Shown here in pieces: positions 10,841-21,173 of a stretch of DNA of 64,000 nucleotides. Positions within the stretch are counted from its first letter, which is position 1. The number at the start of each line of letters is the position of its first letter. A program made the position numbers and the translations under genes. The stretch lies in the NCBI RefSeq assembly GCF_964340395.1, contig NC_135549.1, positions 30,476,832 to 30,540,831 of the forward strand, in the 5' to 3' direction. The notes beneath the pieces were generated by a model. The model made no database searches. It had not been told where the DNA came from and saw only the letters and a list, made by a program, of their open reading frames with translations. Source of the DNA: Glandiceps talaboti. Taxonomy: Eukaryota; Hemichordata; Enteropneusta; Spengelidae.

Positions 10841-11990
10841 CCTTGGTGTCGTCTTTGAAATGGTACCAAAATATATCAAAAAGTGGAACAGCGAAATATT
10901 ACAATATTCTTTAATGTTAAAAGACTTCTCATGAGATACATACACAGATTAAAACATTGTTAAGTTAAAAAGTGAGCTTTGTCATGAAATATTTTTTTTA
11001 CTTCCAAATAAAAGGTTAATTACGCTGTCACTTGTTTAATGACTAGTAGTCCTTGGCAAAACTCCCACAGTATTAATTGCTGTGATACTGTATTGTCATA
11101 CTTAATGAATAAAATGACGTCATTTTATTCTTCTATATTTGACTCCAGTATCAAAACAGTTTATAGGTAACATAAATTTGGGGACCTCTCTATCATGCTC
11201 TAATCCATAAAGATAACTAAATATCCAGACATGGTCTTCTGTATACAACGTCGTTTTTATTCACAATCAGGGAAATGTGTATTTACGAATGGAAGTCTTT
11301 ACATTTCTGAAACACCAACACACTGTTCTTTAAACATCTCGCCGTTAGTTTATAATCTAGAAGCTGTCACGGACATAAAACATTGAGTTATTTTTGACGA
11401 CAAATGGACTTGATTGTATTTCCTGTATATACTATAGTACAGACATTAATGGTCAAATCGTGCATGGCATCCACAAGTGGTGTACATCAAAGTGAAAGTG
11501 AAACATTCCCGAAATGATTATATAAAAAAGTACGTACACTCGCGTTATACTCTGTGTTAGTGTTTAGCATGACGTAAATGTAAGCTGACAAGAGACAAGG
11601 GTAAATCAAACACTGGGTTACCATGTCTTTCCACGCATTGGCGCATTTCTTTACTTTGTAATTTTCAGTCCATAAGTACTATTACCCTGCCTTTGACTGT
11701 AACTAATGACCATATTTCATCTTGTTTTTGATCTTGAAATTTGCTACATTTCAACTGCATGGTAGAAATACGCCTTGTAATGTATTGGCGTCAGGCTTTG
11801 GATTCAAATTACCAAGTGTTCAAATGTTATGTCAAAAAGTATTGTGTTAATTCAAAAACTCCGATAACTACATTCTATTACGATATGTTCTGTTATTTTT
11901 TGTCAAAAAATAAAGTTCAATCATGCCGATTAGCTGAATTACTCGTTGATGTTTTAGACCATTTTATCGTTTGTCAATACTTTGGATGGT
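10841..11990. other. Intergenic DNA, nothing recognised
   Basis: AT-rich non-coding stretch. Short open frames near 11741-11992 show no domain or composition bias. Confidence 0.5.
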
Positions 11991-11994
11991 GATG

Positions 11995-12080
11995 TAGCTT
12001 TAGTCTTTAAAATTTGTATAATTAATGATTTTTGGTAAGTAGGCGATATATTTGGAATACCAGTGTCAAATGTCAAATGT
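11995..12080 (+). repeat. Repeat family R1, small fragment
   Basis: Contains attaatgatttttggtaa followed by gtaggcgatatat, matching the AT-rich internal unit of R1 (compare 10630-10690). Too short for firm assignment. Confidence 0.4.
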
Positions 12081-12693
12081 GTGTGTGCTAGGAAGGTTGT
12101 TAATTTAGATGCACCTTAAAACTTTTTACTTGATGGGACACTTACTACAAATAGGCTAAGACAAACAAGGTCAAATTCTTTGTTTAGTCGTACACACAAA
12201 CTATACATTATATAATGTACATCATTGTGATATATATAGTACGCCACGACATGACTTTGATATGGCGGGCACTCGAGATCGTGGTTCAGAGAAAGTAAGT
12301 TCGTAATGATTAAGCAACAAGCTGCTGACTGCAACCTAAATGCAATTATCCTCGTCTGTTAAGCGATTAATGTCAATGGCTTTCAATCGTAGTTTAGTAT
12401 GCATGTCTATTCTCACCTGTGTATAGTAAACTTTCCATATGGTAGTAAAATATTCATTAATGGTGCACCGCATATGTGTCGGCCTTTTAAAGGTAACAGT
12501 ACCAATTGCAATACTAACGACAAGACAGCATTAAATCGATTTATACCTCTATTATGAAACATATGGTTTGTTTTACTAATGCCATTAAATTACAAAATGA
12601 CTCCCTGGACACTGCATAACATTTTCTTGTGAATGAATGTAATTGTGGCAGGCATGTTATCTGGCTATTATTGCCTGTACTTGTACTTTTTAT
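12081..12693. other. Intergenic DNA, nothing recognised
   Basis: Non-coding, no repeat boundary seen. Confidence 0.5.
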
Positions 12694-13798
12694 TAGCTCC
12701 GCTGTCAGCGAAAGCTGAAAGCGTAGCTTTAGGTATAGGTGGGTATTGAGGTATAGAGAGTAGAGTGAATCATAGGTGTCCGTCAAACTTTTATATTTTT
12801 ACTATCTACTCCGGAAGTGACAGTCGGAATTCTTCGATATTTGGTGAGCATGTTCCCTGGGGGGAGGCTATTCAGATTTGTTCATGCCAAGTTGATCTGT
12901 GCCATTTTCAATTTTTTATGATTTTTTTTCATAAAATGTCATTTTAATCAACTCCTTGAAAACCTCTTATTAGATTGCTTTGATATCTGGCGTATTGATG
13001 CGCAGGGGGTAGCTTACTCAGATTTGTTAATTTCAAGTCAGCACATCCTCATTTTTATTTTTTATGATTTTTTTTTTGTAATTTGAAAAAAAAATGAATA
13101 TGTTAATGAGCATAATGACCGACGCCATATTGGAAATCAGTCGACGAGACTTTAAGTAAACTGCCACTTTTCAAAAGACACTATTGACGTCAAACAAGCA
13201 ATGTAATATGTGCTATAGTCATAATTCTACGCATTGGGCGCCCAAATGACAAGCGTTTGTTCGAAACAGGGTTGTAAACTTCAAATCCAATTCTGCACCC
13301 TTCTACATAATCAGCCAGTCCGCAACATCCTCATTTGCATACTCTATCCTGATTCGACCAGAAGCTGAAGGTGACCTCATTTGACCGAGCGATTTTCCAC
13401 AGCAAGTATCTTGAGTATCAACACAGGACGTTCTTGGTACTCACTAAAATCACACTTCAGACCCACTATAAAAGTGTGATGTTATTTATAGCCAACCTCA
13501 AAATCCTCTTTTTTTCTTTTTCTTGTGTGCATTTCCCAGTCATTTTTTTCTGAGATTTTGTGCAATTTTTCATAACAGTAGATTTTTGTTATAAAATGGT
13601 GACTATATATGGTATAAAAGTACAAAACATTACCAACTTCTGTGTAAAATGTGTTTTATAGTGAGACATCATATGAAACCACTAACCACTTTATTGCATC
13701 GCTAAAACAAAACTGCATAGTGAAGAGGTGAAGACCTGAACCACTTCTACATGTCACCAAAATAAAAAATTAAATTAAAAAAACAAACAGCGGAGCTA
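12694..13798. mobile_element. Candidate inverted-repeat-bounded element, about 1.1 kb
   Basis: Bounded by a perfect 12-bp inverted repeat, tagctccgctgt at 12694-12705 and its complement at 13787-13798. Inside, two imperfect copies of a module lie at about 12830-12945 and 12975-13085. Each has a gatat[ct]tgg segment, a G-run with aggctat or agcttac, cagatttgtt and a tttttatgattttttt stretch. The sequence just past the right end (ctgaccgataggtcgcttgttt) recurs in altered form at 37280-37302, so the true right boundary may be near 13822. No transposase ORF. Confidence 0.45.
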
Positions 13799-13822
13799 TT
13801 CTGACCGATAGGTCGCTTGTTT

Positions 13823-14226
13823 ATTAACTGATCAGAGCCACTGTGTCAGAGCGTATCGAATGACTGGGAGTAGCAACAGACTTAGTTAAAGGCTATCAAA
13901 TTATAAGTGCAGTATTTTGTCAACTTTTGTCAACCACTATTGGTATCTTTCTAAAGAACAGTTACAACATAACTCCCTTTGGCGGTAATGAATCATGTGT
14001 TTGTACAAGAGCATGCTAGAGGCTCAGATCAGCAACTTTATCTGAGCTAACGGTACCGAAGAGCGAGTAACCTTTGAGGCAAAATGACGTTCACTTTCAA
14101 TGTGAATGTGCATGTGCAATACCCCCCCCCCCCCCTCGATGGTATACCAAAAGGTTTTGACCCTGATAATTGAACAAATTATACGAAATATATGTACGAG
14201 CGATAGCGAGTGCATATATTGAGTTC
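13823..14226. other. Intergenic DNA with a C14 tract
   Basis: Non-coding. Contains a run of 14 C at 14122-14135, otherwise nothing recognised. Confidence 0.5.
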
Positions 14227-14981
14227 ACTGGTCAAAACCGTGTTTATTGCTATTACATTATACCAGTATATTGAAAAAATCGGAAACAAGATAAGAACTA
14301 TAAAAGTTTTCTGGTTTCATTTGCGCCTCCCCAAGATAATTTGCATAACAATAACGCTGTTTTCAAGGTGAATGGACGCCTTGACCGTGAGCATCGTGCA
14401 TCGACTGGATTTATTTTATCTGCTTCTCGTTTCTAGGGATAATCTGTACATTGATCGGCTAAATAAAAGTATATAAATTTACTAGAAGTTGTACATCAGT
14501 AGATTTTCGGGTTTACTATTTCCCTCTCGGATTGATGACACATACTCTAGGACAGGGTCCAAGAAAAATTTCTATTTAGTAAGTCGGCCAGTGTAAGCTC
14601 TTACACTTGCTTCACAGGACACGCTCACCTGTTTCCACTCCAACCGAGGCTAGAAGTAGAACTGATCGCATGCATGCGCCTTGACCAAGACTTAGTAGGC
14701 GATGATTTGTACAAATACGCGATAACTCGACTGCTTTCGAAATTTCCTTGAACTATTGTCTCATTGAGAAAATCCTCCTCTGAAAATTCGCAGAGTTCAC
14801 TGTCACCTCGCCGACAACAAAGACGACAAGCAGTGAACATCAAAATTTGGAAGAGTGAAAACAGTGTGCATTGTCGCTCATTTTAGACGTGCCGCAGTTC
14901 GATATCTAGGCCAATCAGAGAGCTCTCGATTTGCGCTGTCAATATACTGGTATAATATAATGCAGTTTTAACCACTACAAT
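14227..14981. mobile_element. Candidate non-autonomous DNA transposon with long terminal inverted repeats
   Basis: The left end (14227-14275: actggtcaaaac ... ataccagtatattga) is the imperfect reverse complement of the right end (14939-14981: tcaatatactggtat ... gttttaaccact). The arms are about 45 bp with a nearly perfect core of about 20 bp. The 660-bp interior has a 72-codon minus-strand frame (14625-14843) beginning with a Cys-rich stretch (CRLCCRR); I recognise no domain in it. The class is unassigned because a target duplication could not be defined. Confidence 0.55.
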
Positions 14982-15520
14982 GCCATGCATTATTCCTGAT
15001 GTTCTCAAAGCCTACAACTCTTTGCTAATTTTCATTAATTCATGTAAACGATCCGATGACGTAATTTATTACACGTGTGTGAAAATGTCGAGTAATGCCC
15101 CAAGTGTGCAAACAACAGTTCTTACAATGCCAGAAGACATCGGTGGTGTCATAGAAGACGTGAATCGACGTTAACATTATTCTAGAATAGTTGAATTGAG
15201 GTTTTATATAAGTATTTTTAGTTGAGTTAAACGCTTATAAACTCAGCTTGTGCCACTTTTATCGTTTTCGACAAATTATAAATTTGTGAAATGCTGATAG
15301 TGATTAGTAACCAAACAAAAATAATTCCCCAGTACAAGTATGAATACTTCGACAAATACACAAAGTATTAATAGTTTAAAATAAAAAACAAAAAGTGCAG
15401 ACTTCTGGGACATTTACGTTCTTTTCAAATGGTCAATAAAAAGGGGTTATGCATAAATTGATTTCCTAAACTCCTATAGGAAGTCATGTAAAGTTTCCAG
15501 ATATGAACAATGAGTTTACA
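14982..15520. other. 3' flank of receptor 1
   Basis: Non-coding. Downstream of the minus-strand receptor gene, so part may be its 3' UTR. No other signal seen. Confidence 0.45.
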
Positions 15521-15526
15521 TTTATT
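15521..15526 (-). terminator. Polyadenylation-like AATAAA at the end of receptor 1
   Basis: AATAAA on the minus strand overlaps the TAA stop codon (15525-15527) of the receptor gene. If it is the signal used, the 3' UTR would be very short. An unrecognised site further downstream is equally possible. Confidence 0.3.
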
Positions 15527-17456
15527 ATGACTCACTCGTATTGTACGCATTATTACTAACAACTGAGCGTCGACTCTGAGTTGTCCGATAACGAGACATT
15601 CTAGAGTCTTCATCGACTTTTCGTCGACATATCAATTTACACAGTAAACGTTTTATAGCAATTCTGAAGTCTTTTTCTCTAAACATGTACAAAAATGGGT
15701 TTATCATGGAATTTGAATATTGTAACCAAATTGCAATTTCGTACCATAAGTCAGGAAATAAATATTTTTGTGCTATTGCATCAGCTATTGTTGTTACTTT
15801 CCATGGTAACCAAGTGAGAAGAAATATTCCCAGTAAAATACCAAGCGTGGCAGCGGCACGTGTTTCTTTTGCTTTCCTCCGAGCCAATATTGCTTCCTGA
15901 CTTTGGCGTTGGTTTTGACTTGACGTCGCAGCGGCTGCTTTAATTCTAAGAACGTTAATTAATGATGCCGAAACTCGTTTCATTCCACCTTTTTTGCCAG
16001 ACCCAAACTTTGAAGTTTCGTTCATGCTTTTGGGTGTGACATTTTCGATGTCTGTTGATTTCGAGTCACTAGTTCTATCGGTTCGCTCATTACTATCACT
16101 TGACCGTCTCAACTCGTCCTTGGAGGTATTTGAATAGACTTTTTTCGGTGATTCGGAATCGACTGAGAGTATTGGGTTGACATAACATTGTTTGTAAAGA
16201 TTGTCCTGCCTTGTATTATCATTTGGGTCGGCAAGGTCACGTGCCGTCGCTCCGGTGACTTTACACTTATCCGACGTGTCAATGAGGTCTTCTGTATTGT
16301 ATACTTTTTCGTCCTTTTTCAAGCTTTTGACTGGCGGCGAATAATGATCGGAAAGCTCATTATCATCCACACTAGCAAGGCGAGCACCCACCTTTTGCGC
16401 AAATCCGACCATCATTACACTTTCACGTCTGTTGTCATTGGTTCCATCGGCAATCACGTTTGTTATATCGTAGCCTTTTTGTCCTCCACAACAACAACAC
16501 AATTGCTTCATTCTTCCCGACGCACTCCTATCAAAACCGATCTTGTCTACACCATCGTTACAGCCGTGAACTTTGACCTCGATATCACAGGCGTTCCCTT
16601 TCTTTTGAGATGAACCATCCCTTTCGCTTTTCAGGCAAAGAAAACATGGCACCACATGAGCACAGTTAAATTGTATAGGACATTTCTCCCGGCCTACTTT
16701 CCCCTTGTTTGTACTTTTCTTTGTATTTTTATCTTGGTCTGGTACTAAGTAGCGATGGCTGCGACGTATGGTCACAAATATGTGAACGTAAAGAATGAGA
16801 GTGAACAGAAACGGAATGACGACGGTTACGAAAAAACTGATGAAAGTAATAGGTACGTCCTCTACCCACTCGACGTCGCATTCTATCCTGTAGTCCACGA
16901 CGCTCTCGCCAGCAACATGTTCATAAATTAGAGTTGCAGGCACCTCAAAAATAAGGGCTAGTATCCAAGCACCGGCAACAAATCCCAGAATTAACTTTCG
17001 AGTTCTTTTCAATCGATATTTGAATGGGAAAGTTATGGCCAAAAATCTGTCTAGACATATAACACACATATGATAGACGGACGCTGAGTAGACAAACATG
17101 TCCATACACAACCAAAACACACAAAAATCTTTCCCGAATCTCCAATAATACAGAAGGGTGTACGAAGCCATAAACGGCATTACGATTATCCCTGCCGCTA
17201 GATCAGTAATGGCTAGACTGGCGTAGAAATAATTCGTCAATCGTCGTAATCTTGCCGTGGTGAAGAATGCTGCGAGAATAAGTGAGTTTCCAATAATTGC
17301 TACGACTGTGATGACAACCGCAGATGATAGAAGCACAATTTTAACAGGTAGACTGTATATCGACTCCGGGAGTTCGAACTCGGTCGGTGGTTCGTCGGAA
17401 ACATTGTACGATTCAGTCAACATCTCTGGTGACGTAATAGCGTCTATAACAGCCAT
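15525..17456 (-). CDS. Aminergic-like rhodopsin-family GPCR, intronless (receptor 1)
   Basis: 643 residues. A plasma-membrane receptor expected to signal through G proteins; ligand unknown. It has a short N-terminus with an N-glycosylation site (N18) and seven hydrophobic segments. Landmarks: N57 (1.50), D85 (2.50), C112 (3.25) paired with C193 of loop 2, D119 (3.32, the amine-binding Asp), DRF 136-138 in place of DRY, W164 (4.50), S207 (5.42), T211 (5.46), P215 (5.50), E531 (6.30), F545, W549 (6.48), P551, W577 (7.40), Y580 (7.43) and N586-P587 of NPFLY. Positions 6.51-6.52 are W552-K553, not the usual Phe-Phe. Loop 3 is about 300 residues, Ser/Lys-rich, with C320-C323. C606 and C610 may be palmitoylated. 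Start chosen as the first ATG of a continuous frame. Closest in feel to trace-amine, serotonin, histamine H3 and muscarinic receptors; subtype not resolvable. Paralogue at 53172-55073. Confidence 0.93.
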   Translation of the reverse strand: MAVIDAITSPEMLTESYNVSDEPPTEFELPESIYSLPVKIVLLSSAVVITVVAIIGNSLILAAFFTTARLRRLTNYFYASLAITDLAAGIIVMPFMASYTLLYYWRFGKDFCVFWLCMDMFVYSASVYHMCVICLDRFLAITFPFKYRLKRTRKLILGFVAGAWILALIFEVPATLIYEHVAGESVVDYRIECDVEWVEDVPITFISFFVTVVIPFLFTLILYVHIFVTIRRSHRYLVPDQDKNTKKSTNKGKVGREKCPIQFNCAHVVPCFLCLKSERDGSSQKKGNACDIEVKVHGCNDGVDKIGFDRSASGRMKQLCCCCGGQKGYDITNVIADGTNDNRRESVMMVGFAQKVGARLASVDDNELSDHYSPPVKSLKKDEKVYNTEDLIDTSDKCKVTGATARDLADPNDNTRQDNLYKQCYVNPILSVDSESPKKVYSNTSKDELRRSSDSNERTDRTSDSKSTDIENVTPKSMNETSKFGSGKKGGMKRVSASLINVLRIKAAAATSSQNQRQSQEAILARRKAKETRAAATLGILLGIFLLTWLPWKVTTIADAIAQKYLFPDLWYEIAIWLQYSNSMINPFLYMFREKDFRIAIKRLLCKLICRRKVDEDSRMSRYRTTQSRRSVVSNNAYNTSES

Positions 17457-19480
17457 TTATATCCTAGGGTTTGACAATAATTTAATGTACCTTGTAACTT
17501 ATGACGTCACTCGTAAACCTGGTCGTGAGAAAACTTCAACCCTTTACCTGGGGTCATAACGTGTTGACTCGCAAAATGGAGGTGCTCGTTCATCCGCCAG
17601 ACTTCTTTTGAATTTTATCATTATGTCAATACCGTATGTAGTCAATGGAGACGGTGGTAGTTCATGATGTACACGGTTAGTATATAATGTTTATATGAGC
17701 TCCAATACCTTCTCAGACGTAAAATCATTCTATATAACAGAAAGGACGCTCCAATTCAGTGGGTTTTGCTAGGAGAAACCAGGAGGCGATGTTCGGTGTT
17801 ATACGACCCACTAATGTTACAGGCAACGAAAGTATTGACTGTATTAAGTAACAACCACCACTTACAGTCATCCATCAAACAAATGACTCACGCCATGGGT
17901 GATATTACTGACCATGACCTCGTGTTTTTGATTTTAGGTTCAATTGTATTATTGGACCGATACCACCTGTGAAATGAAGAGAAAAATAGAAAGGCTATTA
18001 TTAGTGGATACATTCAATAATGATTACCTATAGGGGAATTACAATATTGATTAGATTTACAACAACAGAACAGGGTGCAGTTACTATGTAACGTTGAAAG
18101 CAAAAGGCGTAGCGAGTCGAGGCTTTACAAGTTGTCAAACCAAGTACTGATATAGTTCATTGTAACTAAGTTGTTTGTAATTGAATTCTTTCATGTCAGC
18201 ATATCTCGGCAGAAACCTTTGGACCATTCCTACATCTATTGTTGAAAGGTCAGAAAGGGAACGGACATTTCAGTATGCTGAAAATCGATACTCTGCAGCA
18301 ATAAATTAAAAGCTGTAGCTTTGGAAATGTCATGCCACAAGAGTAATCATACCACAGTGACTCAGGCTTAACCCCACGGTTACAGTAGTTCATATGTATG
18401 TCGTTGTAAAACGTGGGTATATAGGTCTCTTAAACGTTATTGAAAATACCCATCAAGTCTCACCACATGTGACAAAGCATAAAGCCCTCGGTTGTGAAAA
18501 TAAAATCTTTCATGCAAAAAATGTTCGACAAAATACCATGTTAATAGTTAAACTGTGGAATTAAGTGACAGATACACCGTAAGCGAACTTTGTTTAGTTA
18601 CATGAAAAACAGCGTACTGTACACTATATGTACGCCGAATGCCGTGCGAATGAACGTACTGTTACGTTCTGCGGTTATACTAGTACTAGTAGTAGAGCTA
18701 AGTGTCTAAATATATGTTCTCATCAATTCATATCGCCGTTTCATTTTCATACTCACCGTTTCCATCATCAATTTTCAACATATATCCTATAATTAGTGAT
18801 AATCTAGAAATGTCATTCACGTTGACAACATTATCCGATCGACCTGCTGCAACACACCTGTCTCACTACACTATAGCTGACCAGTTTTGATCTGAGTCTG
18901 CGCATGAAAGTCGCTCGTACAAAGTTGAAAGGATGTTGCTTGTAGGAACGAGTTTGTTGATAGCTGGCCAAATCACAACCCAATGGCTATTTGCCTTTTG
19001 TTTCCATGTCTATTGTTCTTGGCGTTTTGTTCTGGCGTGACTGTGAAAATAGGTTTGAAAAGAATATGTCCACTATCTAAGGCTACGAATAGAAACGTGA
19101 GATTCGGTATTCTACCACTAGACTTTAATCTTGTAGGTCATTAGAAAACCATAGTCCTCAACCACTTTCACTGGCAATATCGAACTGACTTTTCTTTGTA
19201 TAAGCACGTCTTCACCCCTGTAAATCACTTAACCTAGTTAAGTTGGGACAACGGTATTAGTTGGTTCAAGTGAGCAATGCTAGTGTTTAGCCTAACCAAA
19301 TATTTAGTGGTTACTACAGCCACTATGTCACACACACCCACATACACGCGCCTACAAACATGTCACAGCTAACATCCATCAATTCAGCACATATCTATCA
19401 TTGTTTGACCTTTCTACGCCATGGGTGAGCATTAGATGACAGCACATGATTTAAATAAGGCAGGTGTTAGATCGTAAGCC

Positions 19481-19483
<3 letters not shown>
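17457..19483. other. Upstream flank of receptor 1, nothing else recognised
   Basis: Promoter and 5' UTR of the minus-strand receptor should begin here, but no TATA or initiator could be singled out. The rest is AT-rich non-coding DNA. Confidence 0.45.
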
Positions 19484-19553
<70 letters not shown>

Positions 19554-19574
19554 CATATATGTATATGTATATGT

Positions 19575-19672
<98 letters not shown>
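19484..19672. repeat. Compound microsatellite (TA)n-(GATA)n
   Basis: An (AT)n tract to about 19573 with a few atac/atgt variants, followed by about 24 units of gata (19574-19672). Confidence 0.97.
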
Positions 19673-19789
19673 GTAAGTGTCTCGTTGGAGAGAACAGTGC
19701 TCGATGCAAATATTAGTAGCAGAGCATTATAGACTTAATTCAAAAGAATTAAGTATTATAGTAAGGCTTAAAATGGCTGAGGTACATAT

Positions 19790-19929
19790 GTTGAGAAGAA
19801 AACCAATAACACAACATAAAACATAACTACCTGAACTAGACACTCACATATGACAAAAAAAATAATTAAAAGATAAAATAAAAAATCTACCTACTCCACC
19901 TATTCTTAAAGTGCGCGTGTCGGAACCAT
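19790..19929 (-). repeat. Repeat family R2, minus-strand fragment
   Basis: Its reverse complement matches 36568-36711. Shared are ggttccga, agaataggtggagtaggt, gagtgtctagttcaggtag and ttattggttt in the same order. The plus copy has about 20 extra bases in the middle. No coding content. Confidence 0.75.
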
Positions 19930-21110
19930 TTTTTGTTAGGCCTAACTAGACTAACGGTGACATGAATGACGAAAGTAAATTAATAGGATGACTCTCATCT
20001 TGATCTTACATGTATGGTTGGTCGGGGTTGCTGCTTTCGTTTTGATTCGTTGCGTAGTGCTTTGAGTATGCATGTACGTACTGTTCAATAATTCAATATC
20101 GAAGGTGCAACGTTCACGCTCGTTTGTATTCAGGGGTGAAATGTCTCCGTGATTTTAAATGGTATTTGTAGTATTCCCACAGATAGATAATTGATTATCA
20201 CTTGGTAGTAAAAGAGCTCAAAACTGGTATTCAGGCATGGTGTGATTTATATTATGTGCGTATACAATGTCAATGAAACTCTATCATACCACCAAATGTG
20301 CTAACAACGTCCATGGAGGTAACATAGCTCCATGCAACATAGACTGACTGACTCCATGTAACATCACAACAAGACCTTTTTAACGAGACATCAAAACTGA
20401 TGTATAAGCATAACATTATACATGAACTAGAATATTTTAATACGGGTTTTACGCTTGTCTTTTCACTCGCGGCAAAAGAAAAGAAACACAAACTTTAATA
20501 CCTTGTGCCACTTTTAATTTTTTTACGTAACGTGAAGATTATTTTTTTTAAATTCAATCTAACATAAGCTACCGTGACGTTACATCATAGACCCGGAGGG
20601 TCTATGGTTACATCGCCTATTCCTCAACAACCTGCATTGTACAAGTAAAACACGTAAACTATAAAGTAGCTTCATTTTCGACGATACGAAAGCTGGCACT
20701 TGCATTTAGTTTCAGGTTATCGTATGTGTTACTAGAGGTTGAATAGGTCAATGGTAGAGTTTACTCTGAGTACTAATTCAGATATTATAGTACAAACAAA
20801 CAAACAAAACAGTGAAGGTCTACCTCAGTATACACCAGGGACGTGACAAGTATAAAGGTGTTCCATGCATACGACAAATCGTGTCAAATTAGCGTAAATG
20901 TCAATTGCAAGCGATGAGATTGTCCGTCCATTCATGACGATCACTATCGGATTACACCAGTGAGTTTACAATGGCAAGCCCATTTAGTGATAATGCAAAC
21001 ATCCTGAACCCTACGTCACCCACAACATGACACGTGTAAGTACTACACCGTGGAATGGTCTAATCAAAGTATATGTAATATACATGTACACCGATACTGA
21101 CATAGAGTAA
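19930..21110. other. Intergenic DNA with a short palindrome
   Basis: Non-coding. The only structure noticed is the 9-bp-arm palindrome at 20586-20606. Confidence 0.5.
20586..20606. repeat. Short palindrome shared with 42144-42166
   Basis: Arms catagaccc and gggtctatg around a 3-base loop (gga), followed by gtta. The same arms with a 5-base loop occur inside the hAT-like element at 42144-42166, also followed by gtta. Confidence 0.6.
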
Positions 21111-21173
21111 TGTGTGTGTGTCAGTCAGTCAGTCAGTCAGTCAGTCAGTCAGTCAGTCAGTCTGTCTGTCTGT
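21111..21173. repeat. Tetranucleotide microsatellite (GTCA)n
   Basis: A short (GT)n lead, then about ten gtca units, then gtct units. Confidence 0.95.

Noticed and set aside
14625-14843. Cys-rich 72-codon minus-strand frame as a zinc-finger gene
   Set aside because: Only two CxxC-like pairs at the start and no complete zinc-finger pattern; it lies inside an inverted-repeat element, so described there and not as a gene.
16188-16613. 141-codon plus-strand frame inside receptor 1
   Set aside because: Antisense shadow of the receptor's third intracellular loop; no domain.
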